Position numbers and translations under genes: made by a program. A DNA stretch of 64,000 nucleotides from Absicoccus porci (GTDB lineage Bacteria; Bacillota_I; Bacilli_A; Erysipelotrichales; Erysipelotrichaceae), in NCBI RefSeq assembly GCF_003725415.1, contig NZ_RJQC01000001.1, forward strand, positions 798,196-862,195. The letters are read 5' to 3'. The notes below the pieces were generated by a model. The model saw only the letters and a program-made list of their open reading frames with translations, was not told the DNA's origin and ran no database searches. Below, piece after piece: positions 1 through 9,090 of the stretch; the stretch's first letter is position 1, and the number at the start of each line of letters is the position of its first letter.

Positions 1-40
1 TCAATATTAGATCTATGATTGAGTTGTAAAGAAGGTTGAG

Positions 41-951
41 GTGCCTGTTATGACTCAAAGATCCAGATTGATCGATAGGATATCCAGTATTCCCGAAAAT
101 AGAATTCATCCTGTATACGATGAGATTTATCTGATATTGAAACAAAATCTTACAGATGATGATAAACCAATTACCATTGTTTGCTGTCCTCATAAGAGTT
201 TCAGCATGAATACAAATACGTTTTTTTTCATAACCGCATACCAGAAAATCTGTGGCTCCAATTTTTTGACTATGAATTGTCCGGTATGGCGCTTCGACAT
301 GAAGCACATTTTCTTGGCTTGAGCATTCACACTTGTTTTCGCATGCGGCATAAACTTTATGCTGCTGTTAGTGAACTTGCCAAAAAAAGAGTAACTGGCA
401 AAGTGCAATTGGATGCTGCTTATTCCGGAATTAGCCATCATAAAGTTTGTATCGTATCCGCTATAGACAGTCAGGATAACATGTTCTTGAATATCGTCGG
501 TCTAGGTGTGGAGACCTTTGAAAAATATAAGGACTGTAAATACAAATTTGATGATCCTGAACTCATCGTTGCTGATTCTAAACCATGCATTCGCTTGTTT
601 GCGAATGATCTAGGTGTAGAGATCGATCAAATCAAAACAGATCCTAGAGGCACACGATATACAACAGATCTGGGCAATCATCTAGGAGATCTCAATCAAC
701 TGGATGCAGAGATCACATCCTTGATAGCCCGAACCCATGGTTGTGCTACAAGGTATTTTCAACAATACCTTGATTTCATCACGTATCGAAAGAAAACCAT
801 GTACGATATCGATAGAGATAAAGTTGCCAAATATGTATTTGATGATATACGGCAGACAAAAGCATATAAAGAGGAAGAGCTTGTATATGCAGAACTGCCA
901 ATTTCACTGAAGGATGCCTATAATGAATATCGTTATGGAACATTTGCTTAA
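41..951 (+). pseudogene. Broken IS1595-type transposase
   Basis: Two overlapping reading frames together read like an IS1595-family (ISXO2-like) transposase. The first frame runs from 41 to about 226 and the second from about 226 to the stop at 951. Joining them at the run of eight T at 221-228 restores a sequence with the family pattern: a helix-turn-helix-like stretch (RMRHKLYAAV), then LDAAYSG as the first acidic motif, and near the end the family-typical stretch from LGNHLGDLNQLDAEI to QQYLDF. The N-terminal zinc ribbon also looks shortened, with CCPHKSFS directly following the strand that should carry the first Cys pair. No left terminal repeat is visible, perhaps because the element starts outside the window. 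I infer an inactive remnant. A programmed -1 shift on the T run is possible but the shortened zinc ribbon argues against an active element. Confidence 0.75.
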
Positions 952-1027
952 AACAGTCTAGCAACAAATAAAGTTAATTTAGCGAATATTTTTGTGCATA
1001 TCTTTCTTTTTGTCTATCTCTATACTC

Positions 1028-1071
1028 TAAAAAAGCACAGCTTCCATAATGGAAAGTTGTGCTCTTTTTTT
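1028..1071. terminator. Bidirectional terminator after PBP gene
   Basis: Inverted repeat AGCACAGCTTCCAT / ATGGAAAGTTGTGCT with a tiny loop, flanked by a run of A on the left and a run of T on the right, so it can end transcripts in both directions. It starts at the PBP stop codon (1070-1072) and also faces the transposase remnant. Confidence 0.85.
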
Positions 1072-3142
1072 ATGATGCCGGATATAATTCAAAATACTTT
1101 TCTAATACAGTAGGAACCACATCATACGTACATGTATTTTCCGATACGCTTTGTAAGTTGACAGATGATGTTGGTGCTACACACGCAAACGATACCGTTG
1201 GATTTTCATATGGTGCATACCCTACAAAGTCGACTGTTGTCCATTGATTGACCTCGGCTGTACCAGTCTTACCAGCAACTTCTACATCCATATTCTGTAG
1301 ATCATCACTTGCATTACCCTCCGAAACAACCGCTCGGAAACCTTGTTGGACACGATTCAAATACGCCTTGTTCTTTTCAGGTAACGTGCTCTTTAAGACA
1401 CCTCCACCTGTTTGAATGACTTGATCACTATTGACTTCTTTGATGTATTTCATCAAACTTGGCTGATACATCTTACCACCTGTCGCAATGGTTGATACAT
1501 ATTCCATCAACTGTACGGGTGTATACATATCCATCTGACCAATCGCATAGTTTAGAAGCATACCTGGTTCAAAGCCAACACCCATGTACCCACTCACTTC
1601 ATCAGGTACATCCAGACCGGTCTTATTGCCTAAACCAAACATCGAATAATACGATCGCATCTTGTTCAAGGTACCGGTGACATCATTGATATGGAGTGAT
1701 TCACCTTCCTTATACGTATCTCCACCGAGTCGAATCGCAATGTTGGCCATATAAACGTTACTTGATACAGCCAATGCCTGAATATCATCGACCGGACCAT
1801 GATCTTCATAACTACTGAATTCCTGACCACCAATATTCATTGTCTGGTCAACGGTGATCTCGCCCGGTTTCACAGCGCCTTCACTCAAACCCATATAAAC
1901 CGTTGCGCCTTTCACACTTGAACCCGGATTGGCTAAAGATGCATAACAACCCGAAGCAAAATAGGTCATTTTTCCAGAATCCAAATCTTTCTGATAACCC
2001 GACATTGCCAGTACTGATCCTGAATTTGGATCCATCATACACATAAATAGCGTTGAGAAATTCTCACGATTGGGCGAACCACCTTTTTCTTGTAGGACAG
2101 ATTTCACGGTTTCATCTAATTTTTGCTGCAAATCAATATCAATGGATAAATACACATCATCCCCCTTGACAGCAGATTGTACAACCGTTTTCTTAGCCAA
2201 ACCATTGGAATCATATGTGATCTTTGATACTTGCGCTTGACCGGATAAGACATCATTGTATTCATACTCTAATCCAGATTTACCAACCGTCGCATTGTAT
2301 TGGAAACCTCTCTGCAAATAATAATTCGCATTTTCCGAAGGTAAACCTTGAGTACTTGTGGAAACCGTTCCTAATACATCCGATAATGTTTCACCATATG
2401 GATATTCTCGTTTCCAACCACCAAAGTCCACATCAAAGCCAGGAAAATCACTCTTATGCTCAACTAAATATGCGACATCATCATCCCCTACATCTTCCAA
2501 GATTACATTTTCTTGTCCAGTAGAAGCATTTTCCGTCATTCGTTGATAAATAACCGCAATCTTTAATTGCTTCGCCGACATTTCCTTGATTTGTTTCTTG
2601 CCAATTCGTTTCATCAAAATCTGATGTCGCCGTGTTTCTGCATTGGTTCCCCACAATCCAGATTTATATGCATTCAACTCTGATTTCGTCAATAAATTAT
2701 TGGCAGCATATTCTGAATTCGAAGGGGATAAAAACGATTTCCACGTAATATAGGCTTCCTTTTTATCGGTTTCTGAAAAATCATCGGTATCAATATTAAA
2801 TACTTCGACCAAACGTTTCGCATATAATTTATAATCTTCACTCGACATATTTTTGGGTGATGTATAAACAATATTATGGCTAACAACCGTTTTCGCTAAT
2901 ACACGCCCTTTACAGTCATAAATCTGACCACGCGGTGCATTCACATATTGACGAATCGATGTATAGTCATCCTTTTTCTGTACATAATCATTGTATGAAA
3001 ACACTTGAATATAGATCAAGCGAATAAAAACCACCAAAAATATAACCACAATAAAAGAAGATAATAAGAGAATACGGTGGGATATTTCTTCATCCATGCC
3101 ACGTATCTTACGTAAATGGCTTGGTTTTCGCAAATGCGGCAT
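1070..3142 (-). CDS. Class B penicillin-binding protein (FtsI/PBP2-like transpeptidase)
   Basis: Predicted monofunctional peptidoglycan DD-transpeptidase of 690 aa, anchored by one membrane helix (about residues 23-46) with the catalytic part outside the cell. The dimerisation domain begins at the conserved APRGQIYD stretch (about 69). The transpeptidase domain has all three active-site motifs: SSVK (S408-K411), SSN (460-462) and KTG (625-627). I start it at the ATG at 3142 because GAGGAGG lies eight bases upstream; the reading frame is open for 18 more codons but without a ribosome site. It could be the septal (FtsI/PBP2B) or an elongation or sporulation-type class B enzyme; no PASTA domains are present at the C-terminus and there are no division genes beside it to decide. 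It stands alone between two terminators. Confidence 0.93.
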   Translation of the reverse strand: MPHLRKPSHLRKIRGMDEEISHRILLLSSFIVVIFLVVFIRLIYIQVFSYNDYVQKKDDYTSIRQYVNAPRGQIYDCKGRVLAKTVVSHNIVYTSPKNMSSEDYKLYAKRLVEVFNIDTDDFSETDKKEAYITWKSFLSPSNSEYAANNLLTKSELNAYKSGLWGTNAETRRHQILMKRIGKKQIKEMSAKQLKIAVIYQRMTENASTGQENVILEDVGDDDVAYLVEHKSDFPGFDVDFGGWKREYPYGETLSDVLGTVSTSTQGLPSENANYYLQRGFQYNATVGKSGLEYEYNDVLSGQAQVSKITYDSNGLAKKTVVQSAVKGDDVYLSIDIDLQQKLDETVKSVLQEKGGSPNRENFSTLFMCMMDPNSGSVLAMSGYQKDLDSGKMTYFASGCYASLANPGSSVKGATVYMGLSEGAVKPGEITVDQTMNIGGQEFSSYEDHGPVDDIQALAVSSNVYMANIAIRLGGDTYKEGESLHINDVTGTLNKMRSYYSMFGLGNKTGLDVPDEVSGYMGVGFEPGMLLNYAIGQMDMYTPVQLMEYVSTIATGGKMYQPSLMKYIKEVNSDQVIQTGGGVLKSTLPEKNKAYLNRVQQGFRAVVSEGNASDDLQNMDVEVAGKTGTAEVNQWTTVDFVGYAPYENPTVSFACVAPTSSVNLQSVSENTCTYDVVPTVLEKYFELYPAS

Positions 3143-3197
3143 ACCACTACCTCCTCTACTTTGTCTATTATACACAAAACAATCATGGCACACCAAT

Positions 3198-3232
3198 TAA
3201 AAAGTCCTCACATCATTTAACATGTAAGGACC
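3198..3232 (-). terminator. Terminator after HD-hydrolase gene
   Basis: On the minus strand GTCCTTACATG pairs with ATGTGAGGAC and is followed by a T run. It lies between the HD-domain gene (ends 3375) and the PBP start. The remaining 3233-3374 shows nothing else I can name. Confidence 0.75.
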
Positions 3233-3374
3233 TCTTATATAATGAATCGATTTCTACTATAATCCAATTTCATTTCTATCCCCTTTCTGGTATTGAAGTA
3301 GTTGAACTACTTATAGTATATACAAGAACAGAATAGGATCATACATATCGGCTTCTTTTGCCTAAAAATTGGCA

Positions 3375-3821
3375 TTATCGTGATAAATAATCCGATGCTG
3401 GTTGATACTTGGTGGCAATCCGATGTCGAATCGCTTCTTTTTCTTGGCTGGTGAGTGATACCCCACGAAACCGGCTGACATCCATATTATGTTTTAAATC
3501 GGCCAACTTTACCTTTTTCGCAATCGGATTAGACTTCAAATTCTTTACATACGACATATACGGTACATGTTTATCATGTGTTAATAATTCAACCGCATCG
3601 GCGACTTCGCGCGGAAACATCTTGCGAATCGCTTCTATGGTCACATTGGCATCTTCGACCGTATCATGTAAAAGAGCCGTACAACAAGTGTATTCATCAT
3701 TCATTTGTTCCGCCAAATGATACGAATGAAAAATATACGGCTTGCCCGCTTTATCTAATTGATCCTTATGTGCTTTGTACGCAACCATTAATGCCTTTCT
3801 TGTTAACTCCGTATAAATCAC
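3375..3821 (-). CDS. Small HD-domain protein, (p)ppGpp-hydrolase-like
   Basis: A 148-aa protein made only of an HD phosphohydrolase domain of the RelA/SpoT N-terminal type. Metal-ligand positions are visible at H32, H52-D53 and D108, with the typical ALLHDTVED and LADLKHNM surroundings. There is no synthetase, TGS or ACT domain, so it resembles the small alarmone hydrolases (MESH1-like) rather than bifunctional Rel. The start is GTG at 3821, preceded by AGGAGGAAG. It lies 10 bp downstream of a guanylate-kinase-like gene and is probably co-transcribed with it. Substrate is inferred from the fold only; it could act on another nucleotide. Confidence 0.8.
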   Translation of the reverse strand: MIYTELTRKALMVAYKAHKDQLDKAGKPYIFHSYHLAEQMNDEYTCCTALLHDTVEDANVTIEAIRKMFPREVADAVELLTHDKHVPYMSYVKNLKSNPIAKKVKLADLKHNMDVSRFRGVSLTSQEKEAIRHRIATKYQPASDYLSR

Positions 3822-3831
3822 GATCTTCCTC

Positions 3832-4365
3832 CTAGACTTTTATTATACGCTTTTTCTTGATTTTTTTCACAACATCTTCTACCGTATCGTTTTCTTCGAT
3901 TGGAATTAAAATGATCCGATTCCGCAAAGAATTCAATTGTGCAAAAGCTTCTTCATCTTTGCATCGACGTTTTTCGATATTTTCTTTTCGTTGTTTCAAT
4001 CGTTTAATTGCCAATTCTTTTGAAATGCATAATTCAAACACCATGCAATCTGGATCCATTTCTACTATCTTTTTAACACCCGTCGGATCTAAAATAACAA
4101 CCGCCTTCTCTTGTTGATAATCCCTTTTCAAAGATCCATAATAGGCATCATTAAAATACGTCCATTCAAAAAAGAAATCTTGATGGATCATTTGTTTAAA
4201 TTCCTCTTCTGAGATAAAATGATAATCTTTTCCATTCACTTCCTGTTCTCTTTTCGGTCGGGTCGTATATGTAATGATCCGATGATATCCGTATTTTTCT
4301 TGAAGAACATTCGCAATGGTTGTCTTACCACTACCAGAATAACCACATAAAACGATCAGGGACAT
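3832..4365 (-). CDS. Guanylate kinase-like protein
   Basis: A 177-aa P-loop protein of the guanylate kinase family. GYSGSGKT at residues 8-15 is the Walker A loop, and the GMP-binding block TYTTRPKREQEVNGKDYHF follows, matching the family TTR..R..E..G.DY.F pattern. The real Gmk makes GDP from GMP and ATP in the cytoplasm. At 177 aa it is somewhat shorter than usual Gmk (about 200 aa), and the residue block before TTR differs from the usual S-x-S, so a paralogue with another role is possible. It is followed by the HD hydrolase gene after 10 bp, which suggests a shared guanine-nucleotide function. Confidence 0.75.
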   Translation of the reverse strand: MSLIVLCGYSGSGKTTIANVLQEKYGYHRIITYTTRPKREQEVNGKDYHFISEEEFKQMIHQDFFFEWTYFNDAYYGSLKRDYQQEKAVVILDPTGVKKIVEMDPDCMVFELCISKELAIKRLKQRKENIEKRRCKDEEAFAQLNSLRNRIILIPIEENDTVEDVVKKIKKKRIIKV

Positions 4366-4379
4366 AAAACCACCTTTCC

Positions 4380-4408
4380 TTAACTTTCTATCTAAAACTA
4401 TGTATACT
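4380..4408 (+). promoter_or_regulatory. Promoter of ispG
   Basis: TTAACT at 4380-4385 and TATACT at 4403-4408, separated by 17 bp and with a TG just before the -10 box. This is a good sigma-A type promoter 22 bp before the ispG start. It is divergent from the guanylate kinase-like gene. Confidence 0.65.
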
Positions 4409-4429
4409 AAAAAAGAAATGAGGTAAATT

Positions 4430-5488
4430 ATGAAACGAACAGAAACTCTTCAAGTTCATGTGAAAGATTTAGCCATTGGCGGCAACAATCACGTTGTGAT
4501 TCAATCAATGTGCAACATCAAAACCGAAAAAGCCGATGAAGTCATCACCCAAATTCGTCAACTCGAATCTTTGGGATGTGAACTCATTCGTGTTAGTTGT
4601 ATGGACATGAACGATGCCAAAGCCATCAAAACCATTGTTCAAAACATTCATATTCCTTTGGTTGCCGATATTCACTTTGACTATAAACTCGCCCTTGCCT
4701 GTATTGAGGCCGGTGCCAATAAAATTCGTTTAAATCCAGGAAATATTGGTAAGAAAGAAAATGTCGAAAAAGTCGTAGAAGCTTGTAAAAAATATCATGT
4801 TCCCATTCGGATTGGCATCAATGGTGGTTCTTTAGAAAAAGACATCCACGAAAAATATGGAAAACCAACTGCACAAGGTATGGTTGAAAGTGCCATGCGC
4901 CATGTCAAGATCTTAGAAGAACATGATTTCTATAATACCGTACTGTCTTTTAAATCCAGTGATCCACTTCTTTGTATTGAAGCCTATCGTTTAGCTAGTG
5001 AAACCTTTCCCTATCCTTTACATCTAGGTGTAACCGAAGCCGGTACGGCACTGACCAGTGCCATTAAATCCTCTTTGGCCTTAGGCAATTTATTACTGGA
5101 TGGCATTGGCAATACCATTCGGATATCCGTCAATGGTGATCCAGGTCAAGAAATCATCATGGCCAAAGAACTTTTAAAAGACTGTCATTTAATTCATCAT
5201 GTGCCCAATTTGATTGCGTGTCCTACTTGTGGTCGTACCCAATGGAATATGGAACCCGTTGTCAATGAAATGGAAGACTATTTAAAAACCGTTCATAAAA
5301 ATGTCACCGTTGCGATCATGGGATGTGCCGTCAATGGTCCCGGTGAAGCAAAACACGCAGATATTGCGATTGCCGGTGGAAAAAATGAAGGCCTATTGAT
5401 CAAAAAAGGTGAAATCATCGAAAAGATACCGCAAGATCAAATGGTTCAACGTTTAAAACAAGAAATTGATGCATTTAAAGAGGACTAG
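4430..5488 (+). CDS. ispG: 4-hydroxy-3-methylbut-2-en-1-yl diphosphate synthase
   Basis: A 352-aa IspG (GcpE), the reductive ring-opening step of the MEP isoprenoid pathway that makes HMBPP from MEcPP. The N-terminal TIM-barrel part starts with VIQSMCNIKT and carries ADIHFDY and RLNPGNIG. The three [4Fe-4S] cysteines are visible at C264, C267 (CPTCGRT) and C299 (MGCAVNGPGE), with the catalytic-region glutamate at E306. GAGGT precedes the ATG. Its pathway partner ispH lies 5 kb away in the same orientation. Its last three codons and stop lie within a palindromic terminator shared with the converging gene. Confidence 0.96.
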   Translation: MKRTETLQVHVKDLAIGGNNHVVIQSMCNIKTEKADEVITQIRQLESLGCELIRVSCMDMNDAKAIKTIVQNIHIPLVADIHFDYKLALACIEAGANKIRLNPGNIGKKENVEKVVEACKKYHVPIRIGINGGSLEKDIHEKYGKPTAQGMVESAMRHVKILEEHDFYNTVLSFKSSDPLLCIEAYRLASETFPYPLHLGVTEAGTALTSAIKSSLALGNLLLDGIGNTIRISVNGDPGQEIIMAKELLKDCHLIHHVPNLIACPTCGRTQWNMEPVVNEMEDYLKTVHKNVTVAIMGCAVNGPGEAKHADIAIAGGKNEGLLIKKGEIIEKIPQDQMVQRLKQEIDAFKED

Positions 5489-5502
5489 ATCATCTAGTCC
5501 TC
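5480..5502. terminator. Palindromic terminator shared by two convergent genes
   Basis: GAGGACTAGA, a three-base loop, then TCTAGTCCTC, followed by T-rich sequence on both strands. Both stop codons (ispG TAG at 5486-5488; opposite TAG at 5494-5496) lie inside the stem, so both proteins end in the same residues, K-E-D. Confidence 0.85.
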
Positions 5503-5781
5503 TTTCTTTTGGGCATATTGCACCATTAAATACGAATGATAACCAATACAAGCAATATACGCCACACTCAATAAAATCAATAAGATAAAATGATTCGATG
5601 TCGCACTTTGTACATATGTATGACCTGCATAGGCCAAACCCAAAGCCACAACGACCATTAGGGCAATATCTGTCTTCACATTTTTTTGACCTTCATCCGT
5701 TAATTGAATGGCTTTTAAGCTCATGCCATATACTACTGCCGCCAATGCATATAAAATCACTACAAAAATATAAATTCGCAT
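5494..5781 (-). CDS. Small membrane protein, unknown function
   Basis: A 95-aa hydrophobic protein with about three membrane helices (about residues 2-20, 38-55 and 64-83) and a charged QKKED tail. I do not recognise the family. The start at 5781 is chosen because AGGAGGAAG lies just upstream; the frame is open for 15 codons more. It is the last gene of a unit that runs helicase, endonuclease IV, MBOAT acyltransferase, DHHW protein, this gene, with 10 bp to the DHHW gene. That position might suggest a role at the membrane with the acyltransferase pair, but nothing in its own sequence supports this. Confidence 0.7.
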   Translation of the reverse strand: MRIYIFVVILYALAAVVYGMSLKAIQLTDEGQKNVKTDIALMVVVALGLAYAGHTYVQSATSNHFILLILLSVAYIACIGYHSYLMVQYAQKKED

Positions 5782-5791
5782 ACTCTTCCTC

Positions 5792-6901
5792 CTACTCCAA
5801 GCAATCTGCCAATGAATCATCCTCAATGAATGTATTTACATTATAGACATACATCATCGAATCAATTTGATCTTGTTCGATCAATTGATGCAAATTTCCA
5901 TAATAATAGCGCGGATCCACCACAGTGATGGATTTATAATATGGAATTAAGAAAGGAATCAAGGCATTCGCATAACTATCTTTGATCAACAACAGATGTC
6001 CCGTGGCATTTGTATCCATTTCCAATCGAACCAAAGCATGATTGCCATTGCCAAATACAGCATATTGATCATTGGATGCGATGGCTTTGGAATGATACCA
6101 CGTACGAGATTGCGTTCCATCATCTTCATTGGTCACTAAATAATCGGGTTGATTTTTAGGCACAAAAATATGAATAGAATCCGTGATGCCCACGCTACCT
6201 GTTGTATGAGACAGTGTACCATGAAACGAATTAGAAACAAGCATTTGTTTATAATCTGATTTTTTTGTTTCTGGATACAAAGCTTGGAATGCATAAAATG
6301 CACCTAAACTCGTCCAATGATGATCGGTTTTATAGTAAATATATTCTTGTGCATGTTTTTTCAATCGTTTACGAACATCAACGGTTTGAATAGAGGTATC
6401 CAATTTCTTATCAATGCGATCCGTCATCGCATTTTGATCATACGAGATTGCTGCTGGATCGATCTTATCTTTTTGGATGGATAAAGCTGTTGGTGCTAAC
6501 ACAAACGAAGTTGGAATACCTGTATTCTGCGCTAGTGTATTGATGGCTTTGATATTGCGATTGATCTGTGACCAGTACGGCTTGGCGCTATCCTGAATCA
6601 ATTGTCCTTTCGCAAGAAAGACATCATTGATTTTTTTATTTTGGGTTGCTTTCAAAAAAAGATAACGACCATGGATCCATACATTCCGACCTACAAATTG
6701 ATCCGCAAACCACGTACTGATTGAAGATTGATATTGTCCATCCCATACATTTTGCCATGACCAAGTCGGAAATTGCTGCAACGATCGATTTTCAATCGTA
6801 GATTCCTTGGTATCTGGCCAAAGTAGATTGATTACCAACATCAAACAAAGAACAACGACAAAACATGTTCCCCATCGTTTCGCAAATTGTTTCTGTTTCA
6901 T
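5792..6901 (-). CDS. DHHW-motif (AlgX/AlgJ-like) surface polysaccharide acylation protein
   Basis: A 369-aa protein with one N-terminal membrane anchor (about residues 11-28) and an extracellular SGNH-like domain. The family signature DHHW is at 193-196 (KTDHHWTSLG), and a later HLLLIKDSYANAL block carries the Asp-Ser typical of these proteins. In alginate and related systems such proteins transfer or handle acyl groups outside the cell after an MBOAT protein exports them. The MBOAT gene lies 9 bp upstream, which fits a two-gene acylation module. The polysaccharide is unknown; no synthase or glycosyltransferase is in the window. Confidence 0.82.
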   Translation of the reverse strand: MKQKQFAKRWGTCFVVVLCLMLVINLLWPDTKESTIENRSLQQFPTWSWQNVWDGQYQSSISTWFADQFVGRNVWIHGRYLFLKATQNKKINDVFLAKGQLIQDSAKPYWSQINRNIKAINTLAQNTGIPTSFVLAPTALSIQKDKIDPAAISYDQNAMTDRIDKKLDTSIQTVDVRKRLKKHAQEYIYYKTDHHWTSLGAFYAFQALYPETKKSDYKQMLVSNSFHGTLSHTTGSVGITDSIHIFVPKNQPDYLVTNEDDGTQSRTWYHSKAIASNDQYAVFGNGNHALVRLEMDTNATGHLLLIKDSYANALIPFLIPYYKSITVVDPRYYYGNLHQLIEQDQIDSMMYVYNVNTFIEDDSLADCLE

Positions 6902-6910
6902 TTCTCTCTC

Positions 6911-8242
6911 CTAAAAAGCTGCATACAAAAAGGTTTGATAGGTACTACCAACCATCATACAAACACAAACAATAAAACTCAAACCATAGAAACCAACCAT
7001 CCACCAGGTATTGACTTTATGAATACATACATGCTCGATATGATCCCAATACGGTAGCATAAAAATAAAACAAGCCACATACAGAAGCCAATGCGAACGA
7101 AAGATAAAGGCATCCATCCCTTGGATCCAAGAAACTTGTCCAATATGAAACATCAAAGCCAATAGATGCAAAGCATGAGAAAGACTCGGACTAAAGAAGA
7201 AGACCCAGCCAATCATCACCAAAACAAACGTATACAAGTGGCCAATCAATGGATGATCCTTTAAATACGGTTTCAAATAATAATGTTCCAATAATAAAAG
7301 AGCACCATAATACAATCCCCATACAATGAAAGTCCAATTGGCACCATGCCAAAAACCAGTACAAAACCAAACAATCCATATATTGCGGATATAATGACTT
7401 CGATTACCGCCTAAGGGAATATACAAATAATCCCGAAACCAGGTGGATAAAGAAATATGCCAACGACGCCAAAAATCCTGAATGCTGGAAGCGATATACG
7501 GATGGCGAAAATTCGGTTGAATATGAAAACCTAACATTTCACTCAAACCAATGGCCATATCACTATACCCACTAAAATCAAAATAGATCTGAAACGTATA
7601 CGTTAATGCCAGTAACCAGGCTCCAAAAAGTGAAGTCGTTGTTTGCAAACTCGTAAAGGCCAATGCCAAAGAATCCGCAAAAATCACTTTTTTGACCAAT
7701 CCTTTTAAAAACCGAATACTTCCCTGACCAATATTTGTCCATTGAATCGTACGATCTTGGAGTTGATTGATCATCTCGTGATACGGTACGATGGGTCCCA
7801 TACTAATCTTACCAAAGTAGCTTACATAGACGGTATAATCTAATAAATTGTGACTTGCTGGCGTACGTGTTTCATATACATCGACCAAATAGGATATTTC
7901 ACTAAAAGTAAAAAAGGATAAACCAATCGGTATGCTCGATGGCTGGATTCCAAAGAAAAAATGCGTATATTTAAAAGCCATCAATACCAATAGATCCACT
8001 ACGATGCCACTGATGAGAACTGATTTTTTCTTTTCTGACTGTTCCATCCAAAGACCCGTCAAATAGTTCCATACAATGGATAAGATCAACACACCAATGT
8101 GGGTAAAATTCGCCCAACCATAAAAAAACAAACTAAAAATGACAAGCCATATATTTCTTTTTTTCATGTCTTTGGTCAAATATTGACTGATAAAAGCCAA
8201 AGGAAAAAAACCAAAGAGAAAGAATAACGTTTGAAATCCCAT
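6911..8242 (-). CDS. MBOAT-family membrane O-acyltransferase (AlgI/DltB-like)
   Basis: A 443-aa polytopic membrane protein. The MBOAT core is clear: the FDFSGYSDMAIG block (about 221-232), then FWRRWHISLSTWFRDY and YIPLGG (about 257-279), and the catalytic histidine H299 in FWHGANW. Relatives move an acetyl or D-alanyl group across the membrane for transfer to surface polysaccharides or teichoic acid. DltB is unlikely because no dltA, dltC or dltD is present and the partner is a DHHW protein. It is 2 bp from the endonuclease IV stop and 9 bp from the DHHW gene, so the three are probably translated from one message. Confidence 0.88.
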   Translation of the reverse strand: MGFQTLFFLFGFFPLAFISQYLTKDMKKRNIWLVIFSLFFYGWANFTHIGVLILSIVWNYLTGLWMEQSEKKKSVLISGIVVDLLVLMAFKYTHFFFGIQPSSIPIGLSFFTFSEISYLVDVYETRTPASHNLLDYTVYVSYFGKISMGPIVPYHEMINQLQDRTIQWTNIGQGSIRFLKGLVKKVIFADSLALAFTSLQTTTSLFGAWLLALTYTFQIYFDFSGYSDMAIGLSEMLGFHIQPNFRHPYIASSIQDFWRRWHISLSTWFRDYLYIPLGGNRSHYIRNIWIVWFCTGFWHGANWTFIVWGLYYGALLLLEHYYLKPYLKDHPLIGHLYTFVLVMIGWVFFFSPSLSHALHLLALMFHIGQVSWIQGMDAFIFRSHWLLYVACFIFMLPYWDHIEHVCIHKVNTWWMVGFYGLSFIVCVCMMVGSTYQTFLYAAF

Positions 8243-8244
8243 AG

Positions 8245-9090
8245 TTATTCCTTTCGTAACGCCACAATCTCTTCTTTATACGGTGGCTGCCCTTCGATAT
8301 AGGGCGTTTCCAATATTTTGGTGATATCTTTTAACTTTGGATGATGAACGATGGCATGCAAACAATCCAACCCAATATATCCTTTACCAATATTGGCATG
8401 TCGATCCTTATGCGCGCCTCTTTCATTCTTGGAATCATTGATATGCATACAGGCTAATTGATCCAATCCCAAAATAGCATCAAATTGCTCTAAAATCGAA
8501 TCAAAAGAGCGGACATCATAGCCCGCATCATGAATATGACACGTATCCAAACAAATCTTGATACGTTCTTGTTTATGGATACCTGCTCGAATTTGGGCCA
8601 ATTGCTCAAATGTAGACCCCAATTCGGATCCTTTACCAGCCATGGTTTCTAAAGCGATACAAACGGAAGAATCATCCGCATCCAATACCACATTTAATCG
8701 ATCAATCACCGATTGAATGGCTACTTCCACATCGGCTTTTAAACTAGCCCCTGGATGCAAGACCAAAATGGTAGCACCAAAAGCTTGGACACGCAGCATC
8801 TCTTTAGCAAGAAATTCTTGACCAAACTGTGCCGTTTCTGGTTTGATCGTATTCGCTAAATTAATCAGATAAGGAGCATGGACGATGACCCGTTGCGGAT
8901 CCCATCCATTTTCTTTCATCAATTGATGGGCGGAATCAATCTTTAAGGCTTCAATGGGTTTGCGTCTTGTATTACTTGGCGCACCCGTATAGATCATACA
9001 GGCATTGGCACCATAAGAGAGTGATTCCTGAATGGATCCATAAAAATAATCCGGTGCTTTCATGCCTACATGACTGCCCAAATAAATCAT
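8245..9090 (-). CDS. nfo: Endonuclease IV (AP endonuclease)
   Basis: A 281-aa TIM-barrel AP endonuclease that cuts DNA 5' of abasic sites in base excision repair. The tri-zinc site is complete by eye: H71, H112, E148, D182, H185 (LDTCHIHDAGYD), H216 (HINDSK), D229 and H231 (DRHANIGKG) and E261 (ILETPY). Length is normal. Its ATG overlaps the helicase stop in an ATGA, showing translational coupling, and the MBOAT gene follows after 2 bp. Confidence 0.95.
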   Translation of the reverse strand: MIYLGSHVGMKAPDYFYGSIQESLSYGANACMIYTGAPSNTRRKPIEALKIDSAHQLMKENGWDPQRVIVHAPYLINLANTIKPETAQFGQEFLAKEMLRVQAFGATILVLHPGASLKADVEVAIQSVIDRLNVVLDADDSSVCIALETMAGKGSELGSTFEQLAQIRAGIHKQERIKICLDTCHIHDAGYDVRSFDSILEQFDAILGLDQLACMHINDSKNERGAHKDRHANIGKGYIGLDCLHAIVHHPKLKDITKILETPYIEGQPPYKEEIVALRKE

